Assembly (NCBI RefSeq): GCF_913055835.1
Contig: NZ_CAJXKQ010000017.1
Location: 1 to 64,000, forward strand
Reading direction: 5' to 3'
Source: an uncultured Marinobacter sp.
GTDB lineage: Bacteria; Pseudomonadota; Gammaproteobacteria; Pseudomonadales; Oleiphilaceae
Length of the DNA: 64,000 nucleotides
Shown: one piece after another, positions 28,251-36,196 of the stretch
Layout of the letters: the number at the start of each line of letters is the position of its first letter
Numbering within the stretch: the first letter of the stretch is position 1
Notes under the pieces: generated by a model
Seen by the model: the letters and a program-made list of their open reading frames with translations, nothing else
Databases searched by the model: none
Told to the model about the DNA's origin: nothing
Made by a program: the position numbers and the translations under genes

Positions 28251-29387
28251 ATGCAAAGCAACAAACTGAGATTGGCAATTCGTGCGACGGCAGCAACAGT
28301 AGTAATGGGGGTTGCCTCTCAAGCGAGCGCACTTACGCTGAACGTAGGTGACGATACCGAAGCGAGCCTGTATGGCTACGCTCGTCTGAACATGAGCTAC
28401 GACCTGGACGGCAACCGTGCCGTTTCTACCCGTGCAGGTTCTTTCACTCCTACCGCAAACGAAGACGTTGAAGGCCATTTCGGCGCCGACGTTCAGCAGA
28501 GCCGTCTGGGCGTCAAAGTCAAGCACGCTTCTGGCGTAGCAATTACCGTGGAAGGTGACTTCCGTGGTTCAGGCAACGGCGCAGGCAGTCTGCGTATGCG
28601 TCACGCCTATGGCGAATACAACGGATTGATGGCCGGCCGCAACTGGTCCAACTACACCAGCTTCGTGGGTAACACCCCGACTCTGGACTTCGACAGCCTG
28701 GCAGGCACCGCTGGCAGCCAGGATCGCGCCGAGCAGATCCGTTATACCACTGGCGCTCTTTCCTTCTCCCTCGAAGATCCGAGCTCACAAGGTGTTCTGG
28801 GTGCAGGCGGCAACACCCGCACTTCTGCACCAGCCCTGACCGCTCGCGTCCAAGACTCGGCTGGCGGTTTGTCCTACTCAGCTGCAGCTTTGGTCAGCCA
28901 GGTTACCGCTGACGACGGGACCAACGACGACAGCGCAATGGGTTTTGCGGTATTTGGCGCGGCCAAATTTGCCCTGAGCGACATGATCTCAATTCAGGGT
29001 GCTGCGAACTTCACTGACGGCGCTAACGGCTATCTGTGGCGCTCTGGCAGCAACTACTATGGCCCAAGTGCCTATGTCGACGGCAATAGCCTTGAGACCA
29101 TTGAGGGTTACGGTTTCTCAATCGGTACAAGTGTAGCGCTCGGCGGTGGTCGTAGCATCAACCTGGGCTACGGCACCACTATGCTGGACCTGGACGACGC
29201 GATTGCAGCCGGTGCTACCACCAATGCTGACCCGGAATCCAACCAGAACGCGTTCCTGAACTACATGTGGTCGCCAGTATCCAACGTCATGTTCGGCGTT
29301 GAGTACGGCTACTTCGATCAGGAAACTGTTGCCGGTGATTCTAGCGACGCAAACCGTGTTCTGTTCGCAGCGCAGTACAGCTTCTAA
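28251..29387 (+). CDS. outer-membrane porin (DcaP-like)
   Basis: A 378-residue outer-membrane beta-barrel. The signal peptide covers about residues 1-27 (RATAATVVMGVASQASA), and the mature part begins LTLNVGDDTEASLYGYARLNM, reminiscent of DcaP-family porins of marine gammaproteobacteria. Alternating hydrophobic strands run to a C-terminal aromatic FAAQYSF, the usual assembly signal. A GTG at 28236 is in frame, but GGAG at 28238-28241 points to the ATG at 28251. A strong terminator follows. Codon use is highly biased, as for an abundant protein. The substrate is unknown. Confidence 0.85.
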   Translation: MQSNKLRLAIRATAATVVMGVASQASALTLNVGDDTEASLYGYARLNMSYDLDGNRAVSTRAGSFTPTANEDVEGHFGADVQQSRLGVKVKHASGVAITVEGDFRGSGNGAGSLRMRHAYGEYNGLMAGRNWSNYTSFVGNTPTLDFDSLAGTAGSQDRAEQIRYTTGALSFSLEDPSSQGVLGAGGNTRTSAPALTARVQDSAGGLSYSAAALVSQVTADDGTNDDSAMGFAVFGAAKFALSDMISIQGAANFTDGANGYLWRSGSNYYGPSAYVDGNSLETIEGYGFSIGTSVALGGGRSINLGYGTTMLDLDDAIAAGATTNADPESNQNAFLNYMWSPVSNVMFGVEYGYFDQETVAGDSSDANRVLFAAQYSF

Positions 29388-29419
29388 TCCTTCCGTTAGA
29401 AGTTAGTTAACTCAGCAGA

Positions 29420-29446
29420 AACCCCGGCTCCGGCCGGGGTTTTTGT
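29420..29446 (+). terminator. intrinsic terminator of the porin gene
   Basis: CCCCGGC pairs with GCCGGGG over a short loop and is followed by TTTTTGTTT, 35-60 bases past the porin stop. It is a textbook rho-independent terminator on the plus strand. Confidence 0.9.
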
Positions 29447-29569
29447 TTGTTCGGATTTTATAGCGGACCTCTCTGAACATTGTTGGCCCAGAGGACTAGT
29501 GAATGGCAATCACAGGAAGACCATTGTCCTCACTGAAGGGAAAAGAAGAATGGGAAGGAGATGAAACGA

Positions 29570-29675
29570 GAGAGGCGGGCACTACGATTCAGGACTGTAG
29601 AGGGCCAGGGATGGCCCGAAACAAGCGCACAGGGATGTGCTTGTAGCGTGTCCTGAATCGTAGTGCCCGCCTCTC
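29570..29675 (+). repeat. GGA-hairpin repeat element, copy B
   Basis: Perfect 26-bp inverted arms (29570-29595, 29650-29675) enclose a 54-base core with hairpins GGGCCA-GGGA-TGGCCC (29602-29617) and GCACA-GGGA-TGTGC (29627-29640). The second contains ACAGGGATGT, the ten-base core of the CsrA consensus. It fills the gap between the convergent porin and aceF genes; nothing else of note is seen in 29447-29717. Confidence 0.87.
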
Positions 29676-29717
29676 GCCGCCCCCAACCTCAAAGGCTGGG
29701 GACGAACCTACCGGCTA

Positions 29718-31397
29718 TCACAGAAGAAGGGTGCGAATGTCCCCAAGAAGCTGACTAAGCACCGTGGTAAACCGGGCCGCATCAGCCCCATTCACCGCGC
29801 GGTGATCGTAAGACAGCGACAACGGCAGCATCAGGCGGGGCTGGAACTCCTTGCCATCCCAAACCGGCTTCATCGCCGCCTTGGACACCCCAAGAATCGC
29901 CACCTCCGGCGTATTCACAATCGGCGTAAATGCCGTGCCGCCAATACCACCAAGACTCGTGATGGTAAAACAGGCACCCTGCATTTCTGCCGGCTTCAGC
30001 TGCTTGTCCCGGGCCTTCTGGGCGAGCTCGGCGCTTTCCGCCGCCAGCTCCCACAAACCCTTCTTGTCCACATCCTTGATCACCGGCACCATCAGCCCGT
30101 GAGGCGTATCCACCGCAATCCCGATGTGGATGTACTTCTTGCGAACCACCTCCTTGCGCTCCATGTCCAGGGACACGTTGAACTGGGGCAGTTCCGCCAG
30201 CGCGGTGGCACAGGCCTTGAGCAGGAACGGCAGCGGCGTCATCTTCACGCCCTTCTTCTCGCCGGCCGCCTTCTGGGCCTTGCGGAAATCCTCCATATCG
30301 GTGATATCCGCATCCTCGAACTGGGTTACGTGGGGCACGTTCAGCCAGCTGCGCTGCATGTTGTTCGCCGTGGCGAACATCATCCGCGACATGGCCTCAC
30401 GCTTCACTTCACCAAACTGGCTGAAGTCCGGCAGCTTGACGCCGGGGATACCGGAACCGGTAGCAACGCCACCGCCCTGCTGAGCCTGCTTGAGCTGGCT
30501 CTTCACGTAGGCCTGGACGTCGTCTTTCAGAATCCGGCTCTTGGGCCCGGAGCCCTTGATGCGGGCCAGATCGGCACCCAGCTCGCGGGCCAGCTTGCGC
30601 ACGGCCGGGCCGGCGTGAACCTTGGCACCTGGCGTGGGCGGCTCATAGGTTGCACCCTGGGGCTCAGGGGCTGACTCTGCTTCCTGTTTCGGCTTCTCTT
30701 CAGACTTCGGCTCAGGCTTCTCTTCTTTCGCCGGTTCCTCAGACGCAGACTCCGAGGCTTCTTCCTCTTCGCCACCGTCTTCCTGAACGGTCATCTCAAG
30801 CAGTTCATCGCCCTCGGAGAGCTTGTCGCCCTCGGAGACCAGAATCTTGCCCACCTTGCCCGCGTAGGGGGAAGGAATCTCCATCGTGGCCTTGTCGGAT
30901 TCCACCGTTACCAGCGGATCATCAGCCTCGATGGTATCGCCTTCCGAGACGTTGATCTCGATAACCGGAACATTGTCGAAGCCATCCAGCGCGGGAACCT
31001 TCACGGTTTCCTTGCGGGAGCCACCGGAAGCCTTCTTCGGCGCCGGCTTGCTCTCTCCGGACTTCTCTTCGGACTTCTCTTCCGGTTTCGCTTCTTCCTT
31101 CTCCTCGGTCTTTTCTTCCGGCCCGTCGTCACCACCGTCGTCAGAGCCACCGCCATCGGCGCTGGCTTCCATCATCCCGACGACGTCGCCTTCCTTCACC
31201 TTATCACCCACCTTGACGGTGATCTTGGTGATCTTGCCGGCACCGGGCGACGGCAGTTCAACCGAGGCTTTGTCTGACTCAACCGTCAGAATCGGATCTT
31301 CTGCCTCAACCGAATCCCCTGCACTGACGGTGATTTCGATGACCTCGACCTCATCCGCACCGCCGAGATCCGGAACCTTGATTTCCTGTTCACTCAT
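29718..31397 (-). CDS. aceF: pyruvate dehydrogenase E2, dihydrolipoamide acetyltransferase
   Basis: The 559-residue core of the pyruvate dehydrogenase complex, which passes the acetyl group to CoA. There are two N-terminal lipoyl domains with lipoyl-lysines at Lys43 (ESDKASVEL) and Lys169 (ESDKATMEI). They are joined by flexible linkers unusually rich in Glu/Lys/Asp rather than Ala/Pro. A peripheral-subunit-binding domain follows (AGPAVRKLARELG), then the acetyltransferase domain ending with the catalytic YDHRAVNGADAARF motif. It follows aceE by ten bases. No lpd (E3) gene is adjacent. Confidence 0.96.
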   Translation of the reverse strand: MSEQEIKVPDLGGADEVEVIEITVSAGDSVEAEDPILTVESDKASVELPSPGAGKITKITVKVGDKVKEGDVVGMMEASADGGGSDDGGDDGPEEKTEEKEEAKPEEKSEEKSGESKPAPKKASGGSRKETVKVPALDGFDNVPVIEINVSEGDTIEADDPLVTVESDKATMEIPSPYAGKVGKILVSEGDKLSEGDELLEMTVQEDGGEEEEASESASEEPAKEEKPEPKSEEKPKQEAESAPEPQGATYEPPTPGAKVHAGPAVRKLARELGADLARIKGSGPKSRILKDDVQAYVKSQLKQAQQGGGVATGSGIPGVKLPDFSQFGEVKREAMSRMMFATANNMQRSWLNVPHVTQFEDADITDMEDFRKAQKAAGEKKGVKMTPLPFLLKACATALAELPQFNVSLDMERKEVVRKKYIHIGIAVDTPHGLMVPVIKDVDKKGLWELAAESAELAQKARDKQLKPAEMQGACFTITSLGGIGGTAFTPIVNTPEVAILGVSKAAMKPVWDGKEFQPRLMLPLSLSYDHRAVNGADAARFTTVLSQLLGDIRTLLL

Positions 31398-31407
31398 GGC
31401 GGTCTCC

Positions 31408-34074
31408 TTAGCTCAGCACCGGGTTCGTTTTGTTGCGATCGATTCCGTACTTGCGCATGGCTTCGAGAACCACATCGTTCTTCACCTCACCGTCCTTGGC
31501 CAACGCTGACAGCGCCGTGACTGTTACGTAGTAACGGTCCACTTCGAAGAAGCTGCGCAGCTTCTCCCGGGTGTCGCTGCGGCCGAAACCGTCGGTACCC
31601 AGGGTCAGGTAGGTTTTCGGGATGAACGCCCGGAGCTGCTCGGAGTGCAGCTTGATGTAATCAGTGGAAGACACCACCGGCCCGCTCTGCTTTTCCAGAC
31701 ACTGGGTAACGTAGGCCTTCTTGGGCTTATCATCCGGGTGCAGGCGGTTCCAGCGATCAATGTGCTGGCCTTCACGGGCAAGCTCGTTGAAGCTGGTAAC
31801 ACTCCACACATCGGAGGCAACACCCCAGTCATCCTTCAGCATCTGGGCCGCCGCTCGAACCTCGTTAAGGATCGCGCCAGCACCAAGCAGCTGAACCCGC
31901 GGGGTTTTCTTGCGCCCCTTGGTTTCCACCGACTCGAACAGGTACATGCCCTTGATGATGCCGTCTTCGCAATCCTTGGGCATGGCCGGCTGTTCGTAGT
32001 TTTCGTTTTCGATGGTCAGGTAGTAGAAGACGTTCTGGTTGTCCTCGAACATCTCTTTCATACCCTTGCGCAGCACCACGGCCATTTCGTATCCGTAGGC
32101 CGGGTCGTAGGCCTTACAGTTCGGAATGGTGTTGGCCAACACATGGCTGTGACCATCCTGGTGCTGCAGGCCTTCGCCGTTCAGAGTGGTTCGACCGGCG
32201 GTACCGCCGATCAGGAAGCCTCGCGCCTGGATGTCACCGGATGCCCACGCCAGATCGCCAACCCGCTGGAAGCCGAACATGGAGTAGAAGATGTAGAACG
32301 GGATCAACGGGAAGTTGTTGGTGCTGTAGGAGGTTGCCGCTGCCATCCAGGCGGCCATGGAACCATCCTCGTTGATGCCTTCCTCAAGGATCTGGCCTTT
32401 CTTGTCTTCCCGGTAGTACATGATCTGGTCACGGTCTTCCGGCACGTACTTCTGGCCCTCGGCCGTGTAGATACCGAGCTGACGGAACATGCCTTCCATA
32501 CCGAAGGTACGAGCTTCATCAGGCACGATCGGCACCACGCGCTTGCCAATGCGCTTGTCCTTGGTCAGGGCTGTGAGGATACGGACGAACGCCATGGTGG
32601 TAGAAATCTTCCGGTCGCCGGAACCGTCCAGGACCGCCTTGAAGATGTCCAGATCGGGAATCTGCAGTGGCTGGCAATCCTTCCGACGTTTGGGATAGAA
32701 ACCGCCCAGCTCCTGCCGGCGCTTCTTCATGTAGACAATTTCCGGGCTGTCCGGTGCCGGCCGGTAATAAGGAACGTCCTTCAGCTCGTCATCCTTCAGC
32801 GGCACGGCAAAGCGGTCGCGGAACGACTTCAGCTGCTCGATATCCAGCTTCTTCAGGGAGTGAGCGGTATTCTGCGCCTCGCCGGCTTCGCCGAAGCCGT
32901 AGCCCTTGATGGTGTGAGCCAGGATAACGGTCGGCCGACCACCGTTCTTGTGAACGGCGTGATGATAGGCCGCATAGATCTTGTAGGGATCGTGGCCGCC
33001 GCGGTTGAGCTTGTTGATTTCCTCGTCGGAGAGGCCCTCAACCAGTTTGGCGGTTTCCGGATACCTGCCGAAGAAGTGCTTGCGGGTGTACGCCGGGCCG
33101 TTGCTCTTGAAGTTCTGCAACTCACCGTCGCAGACCTCATCCATGGCCCGCTGCATTTTGCCGTCCTTGTCCTTCTCGAACAGGGGATCCCAGTGGCGGC
33201 CCCAGACGACTTTCAGCACGTTCCAGCCGGCACCCCGGAAGACACCCTCAAGCTCCTGCATGATCTTGCCATTACCACGGACAGGACCGTCCAGGCGCTG
33301 GAGGTTGCAGTTAACAACGAAGATCAGGTTGCTGAGGTTTTCCCGGCCGGCCATGGAGATGGAACCCAGGGTTTCCGGCTCGTCGCACTCGCCGTCACCA
33401 ACAAAGCACCACACCTTGCGATCGCCCATCTCGATGAGTTCACGGCTATCCAGGTACTTCATTACGTGTGCCTGGTAAATCGCCTGAATCGGGCCCAGGC
33501 CCATGGAAACCGTGGGGAACTGCCAGTAATCCGGCATCAGCCAGGGGTGGGGATAGGAAGAAAGACCAGTGCCATCGACTTCTTCGCGGTATTTGTCGAG
33601 GTCTTTCTCGTCGAAACGCCCTTCAAGGAAGGAGCGCGCGTAAATGCCCGGTGAAGAGTGACCCTGGAAGTAAACCAGATCGGACTCGCGCTTCTCGTCG
33701 CCGCCGTGGAAGAAATAGTTGAACCCGACATCGTAGAGCGTCGCTGCCGACGAGAACGATGAAACATGCCCGCCGAGATCACCGGGACGCTGGTTGGCAC
33801 GCATAACCATGGCCATGGCGTTCCAGCGGATCAGGGAGCGGATTCGGCGCTCCATAAAGAGATCACCAGGCATCGGCGCCTGCTGGGAAACCGGAATGCT
33901 GTTCCGGAATGGCGTGGTAATGGAATACGGTAGCTCGGTTCCATCGCGGCTCGCTCGTTCGGAGAGCCTCTCAAGAATGTATTTGGCCCGGTCTACGCCC
34001 TCGTTCTCGATCAGAGATTCCAGCGCGTCCAGCCATTCACTGGTTTCAATGGGATCATCGTCCTGGTACATCAA
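31408..34074 (-). CDS. aceE: pyruvate dehydrogenase E1, homodimeric type
   Basis: The 888-residue thiamine-diphosphate enzyme that decarboxylates pyruvate and acetylates the E2 lipoyl group. It is the homodimeric AceE type. The ThDP motif is GDGECDEPETLGSISMAGRENL with the downstream NCN (VNCNLQRLDGPVRGN), and GHSSPGIYARSFLEGR and LIGGTAGRTTLNGEGLQHQDGHS are further hallmarks in the E1 chain. Length equals E. coli AceE (887). Its leader, 34075-34735, is shared with the divergent KamA-like gene and contains two palindromes. Confidence 0.97.
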   Translation of the reverse strand: MMYQDDDPIETSEWLDALESLIENEGVDRAKYILERLSERASRDGTELPYSITTPFRNSIPVSQQAPMPGDLFMERRIRSLIRWNAMAMVMRANQRPGDLGGHVSSFSSAATLYDVGFNYFFHGGDEKRESDLVYFQGHSSPGIYARSFLEGRFDEKDLDKYREEVDGTGLSSYPHPWLMPDYWQFPTVSMGLGPIQAIYQAHVMKYLDSRELIEMGDRKVWCFVGDGECDEPETLGSISMAGRENLSNLIFVVNCNLQRLDGPVRGNGKIMQELEGVFRGAGWNVLKVVWGRHWDPLFEKDKDGKMQRAMDEVCDGELQNFKSNGPAYTRKHFFGRYPETAKLVEGLSDEEINKLNRGGHDPYKIYAAYHHAVHKNGGRPTVILAHTIKGYGFGEAGEAQNTAHSLKKLDIEQLKSFRDRFAVPLKDDELKDVPYYRPAPDSPEIVYMKKRRQELGGFYPKRRKDCQPLQIPDLDIFKAVLDGSGDRKISTTMAFVRILTALTKDKRIGKRVVPIVPDEARTFGMEGMFRQLGIYTAEGQKYVPEDRDQIMYYREDKKGQILEEGINEDGSMAAWMAAATSYSTNNFPLIPFYIFYSMFGFQRVGDLAWASGDIQARGFLIGGTAGRTTLNGEGLQHQDGHSHVLANTIPNCKAYDPAYGYEMAVVLRKGMKEMFEDNQNVFYYLTIENENYEQPAMPKDCEDGIIKGMYLFESVETKGRKKTPRVQLLGAGAILNEVRAAAQMLKDDWGVASDVWSVTSFNELAREGQHIDRWNRLHPDDKPKKAYVTQCLEKQSGPVVSSTDYIKLHSEQLRAFIPKTYLTLGTDGFGRSDTREKLRSFFEVDRYYVTVTALSALAKDGEVKNDVVLEAMRKYGIDRNKTNPVLS

Positions 34075-34339
34075 ACCCTCCCCTTGGCATCAAAAAGTGC
34101 AGCGCCGCCACGATCAGCAGCCTGGCGCGTTGCGGTGTCGATAAGCTGCGATGGAATGCAGTGTTTTGTTGTGGGTATTTTCAGCCTGACAGGTGTACCG
34201 GCTCCCAGTACACAGAACCTGTACAAAGCATAGAACAGCTTTCACACTTTTCCTGCCTGATCGCCCTCGATTCACGGGCTTTTGGCCCAAAGGTCGAGCG
34301 GCTCGCCGGCGAAGTGCGCGGATTAGCCCACCTGATCTC

Positions 34340-34355
34340 GTAGTATTTTTACTAC
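34340..34355. promoter_or_regulatory. GTAGTA-TTTT-TACTAC palindrome
   Basis: A perfect 6-bp inverted repeat with a 4-base spacer in an AT-rich stretch upstream of aceE. It resembles an operator in shape, but I do not recognise the protein that would bind it. Confidence 0.45.
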
Positions 34356-34683
34356 ATTTTGGCTGTCAAGTTCAATTAGAGCCCTACGAACATCCTTTCC
34401 GAGCGGACTTCTTTCGGTTACTTACGGAAGAATGACCGTTTTTGGACCAACAGACAACCAGGCTGCGACCAATGTCGTAGCATTCTTATCAACCGGAAAA
34501 TTAATTACCGCGCTAAACGATCCACTTGCTGTCATTCGCCGCTTATTCGACGCAGTTGGCGATTTTTACTGAATTTTCCATCTCGAGCCCCTCCACACTC
34601 TCCTGATTTACCGAGACTTTTTAATTAGACCTGAAAATAAATTCCGATTTATGTATACTCGCCTGCCTGATTTTTAACCACCG

Positions 34684-34706
34684 AAAAAGTGGTCGGACCA
34701 CTTTTT
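34684..34706. promoter_or_regulatory. FadR/PdhR-type palindrome before the KamA-like gene
   Basis: Perfect 11-base arms (AAAAAGTGGTC and GACCACTTTTT) flank a single G. The core TGGTCGGACCA equals the TGGTCnGACCA core of the two glcC-region operators. It starts 25 bases after a TATACT box and ends 29 bases before the ATG. Because the right arm ends in TTTTT it could also act as a weak attenuator. Confidence 0.65.
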
Positions 34707-34735
34707 CTGTCATTGGCACCAACAGAGGGCGATCT

Positions 34736-36100
34736 ATGAACTCCATCGTCACCTTTCCAAACCGGATTCCGACTACGGAGTTCGAGGAACGGCGTTTCAA
34801 GGTCTACACAGACCGCCAGCTCGACAAGATTGAAGTCATTCAGAACCTCCCTGAGGAGACCCTGTTTGAGATGAAGGTGGTAGCCAGTGTGCTGCCGTTC
34901 CGGGTCAACGAGTATGTGATCAATGAACTGATCAACTGGGACAAGGTACCCAACGATCCGATCTATCAACTTGTCTTCCCCCAGAAAGGCATGTTGAAAG
35001 ACGAGCATTACGAGCGCATGGCAAAAATGCACCGGGAAGGTGCCGACAAAAAAGAGATCCAGGCAGTTGCCAAGGAAATCCGGGACGAACTGAACCCGCA
35101 CCCGGCCGGCCAGATGGAAATGAACATGCCGGAGCTCGACGGTGAAGTTCTGGACGGCGTTCAGCACAAGTACCGCGAGACGGTGCTGTTCTTCCCGGCC
35201 CAGGGTCAGACCTGCCACTCCTACTGCACCTTCTGTTTCCGCTGGGCGCAGTTTGTCGGTGACAAGGACCTGAAGATGGCCAGCACCGAAGCAGAGAAGC
35301 TTCATGGCTATCTGCAGGAACACACGGAGGTGACAGACCTGCTGGTTACCGGTGGTGATCCGATGGTCATGAAGACCAAAAACCTGGTCCAGTACCTGGA
35401 GCCGCTACTCCAGCCGGAGTTCGACCACATCCAGACCATCCGCATCGGCACCAAGGCCCTCACTTTCTGGCCCTACCGCTTTGTGACTGACAAGGATGCC
35501 GATGAGCTGATCGACCTGTTCGCGAAACTGGTCGACGCCGGGAAGCACGTGGCCATCATGGCCCACTACAACCACTGGCAGGAAATCACCACCGAGATTG
35601 CCGAAGAGGCCATCCGCCGCATTCGCGCCACCGGTGCCGAAATCCGCGCCCAGGGCCCGCTGATCAAACACGTCAACGACGATGCCGAGGCCTGGGCCAA
35701 GCTGTGGAAGAAAGAAGTGCAGCTGGGCATCATCCCCTACTACATGTTCGTGGAGCGGGATACCGGCGCCAAGAACTACTTCGAAGTACCTCTTGTCGAG
35801 GCTTTCCACATCTATCGGGAAGCAATGAAAAAAGTCAGTGGCCTGGCCCGCACCGCCCGTGGCCCCTCCATGAGCGCCGGACCCGGCAAGGTGGAGATTC
35901 AGGGGATCACAGAAATCAACGGCGAGAAGGTGTTCGTTCTGCGCTTCCTCCAGGGCCGCAACCCGGACTGGGTACAGCGCCCGTTCTTTGCCAAATACAG
36001 CGAGACGGCTACCTGGCTGCACGAGCTGGAACCGGCCTTCGGAGAGGAGAAATTCTTCTTTGAGGATGAGTATGAAGAAATGAAGAAAGGTAACGGCTAA
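34736..36100 (+). CDS. KamA-family radical SAM protein (aminomutase-like)
   Basis: A 454-residue radical SAM enzyme related to lysine 2,3-aminomutase. The [4Fe-4S]/SAM motif is Cys160-x3-Cys164-x2-Cys167 (TCHSYCTFCFRW); the SAM-binding GGDP follows at about 206-209. A GPGK near Lys385 may correspond to the PLP-lysine motif PGGGGK of true aminomutases. The aspartate that precedes that motif in lysine 2,3-aminomutase (DAPGGGGK) is absent, so lysine may not be the substrate. The N-terminal ~140 residues are unlike the canonical enzyme. A GAGGG site precedes the ATG by six bases. It is a single gene, divergent from aceE. Confidence 0.75.
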   Translation: MNSIVTFPNRIPTTEFEERRFKVYTDRQLDKIEVIQNLPEETLFEMKVVASVLPFRVNEYVINELINWDKVPNDPIYQLVFPQKGMLKDEHYERMAKMHREGADKKEIQAVAKEIRDELNPHPAGQMEMNMPELDGEVLDGVQHKYRETVLFFPAQGQTCHSYCTFCFRWAQFVGDKDLKMASTEAEKLHGYLQEHTEVTDLLVTGGDPMVMKTKNLVQYLEPLLQPEFDHIQTIRIGTKALTFWPYRFVTDKDADELIDLFAKLVDAGKHVAIMAHYNHWQEITTEIAEEAIRRIRATGAEIRAQGPLIKHVNDDAEAWAKLWKKEVQLGIIPYYMFVERDTGAKNYFEVPLVEAFHIYREAMKKVSGLARTARGPSMSAGPGKVEIQGITEINGEKVFVLRFLQGRNPDWVQRPFFAKYSETATWLHELEPAFGEEKFFFEDEYEEMKKGNG

Positions 36101-36196
36101 AGGCTCATACACCATATGGGTGATGCCTGGCTTTTGTGGCTCTTCTAGCTTTGGTTTGTCGGAAACCGATAAAAACCAAGAATGAGGAATCACCAA

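Larger units (their letters stand above)
34075..34735. other. 661-base divergent regulatory region, aceE/kamA-like
   Basis: No credible gene lies here. The half near the KamA-like gene (34330-34735) is AT-rich and contains two perfect palindromes (34340-34355 and 34684-34706) and a TATACT -10 box (34654-34659). The half next to aceE is more GC-rich, and I see no strong motif in it. Confidence 0.6.

Noticed and set aside
29447-29717. possible small gene in the porin-aceF gap
   Set aside because: The stretch is mostly the inverted-arm repeat; short frames have no ribosome-binding site.
31645-33654. 669-codon open frame on the plus strand opposite aceE
   Set aside because: Antisense shadow of a highly conserved gene; no ribosome-binding site and no recognisable domain.
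34081-34330. small protein genes between aceE and the KamA-like gene
   Set aside because: Frames of 60-80 codons exist at 34161 and 34193, but they overlap each other, lack ribosome-binding sites and show no domain.
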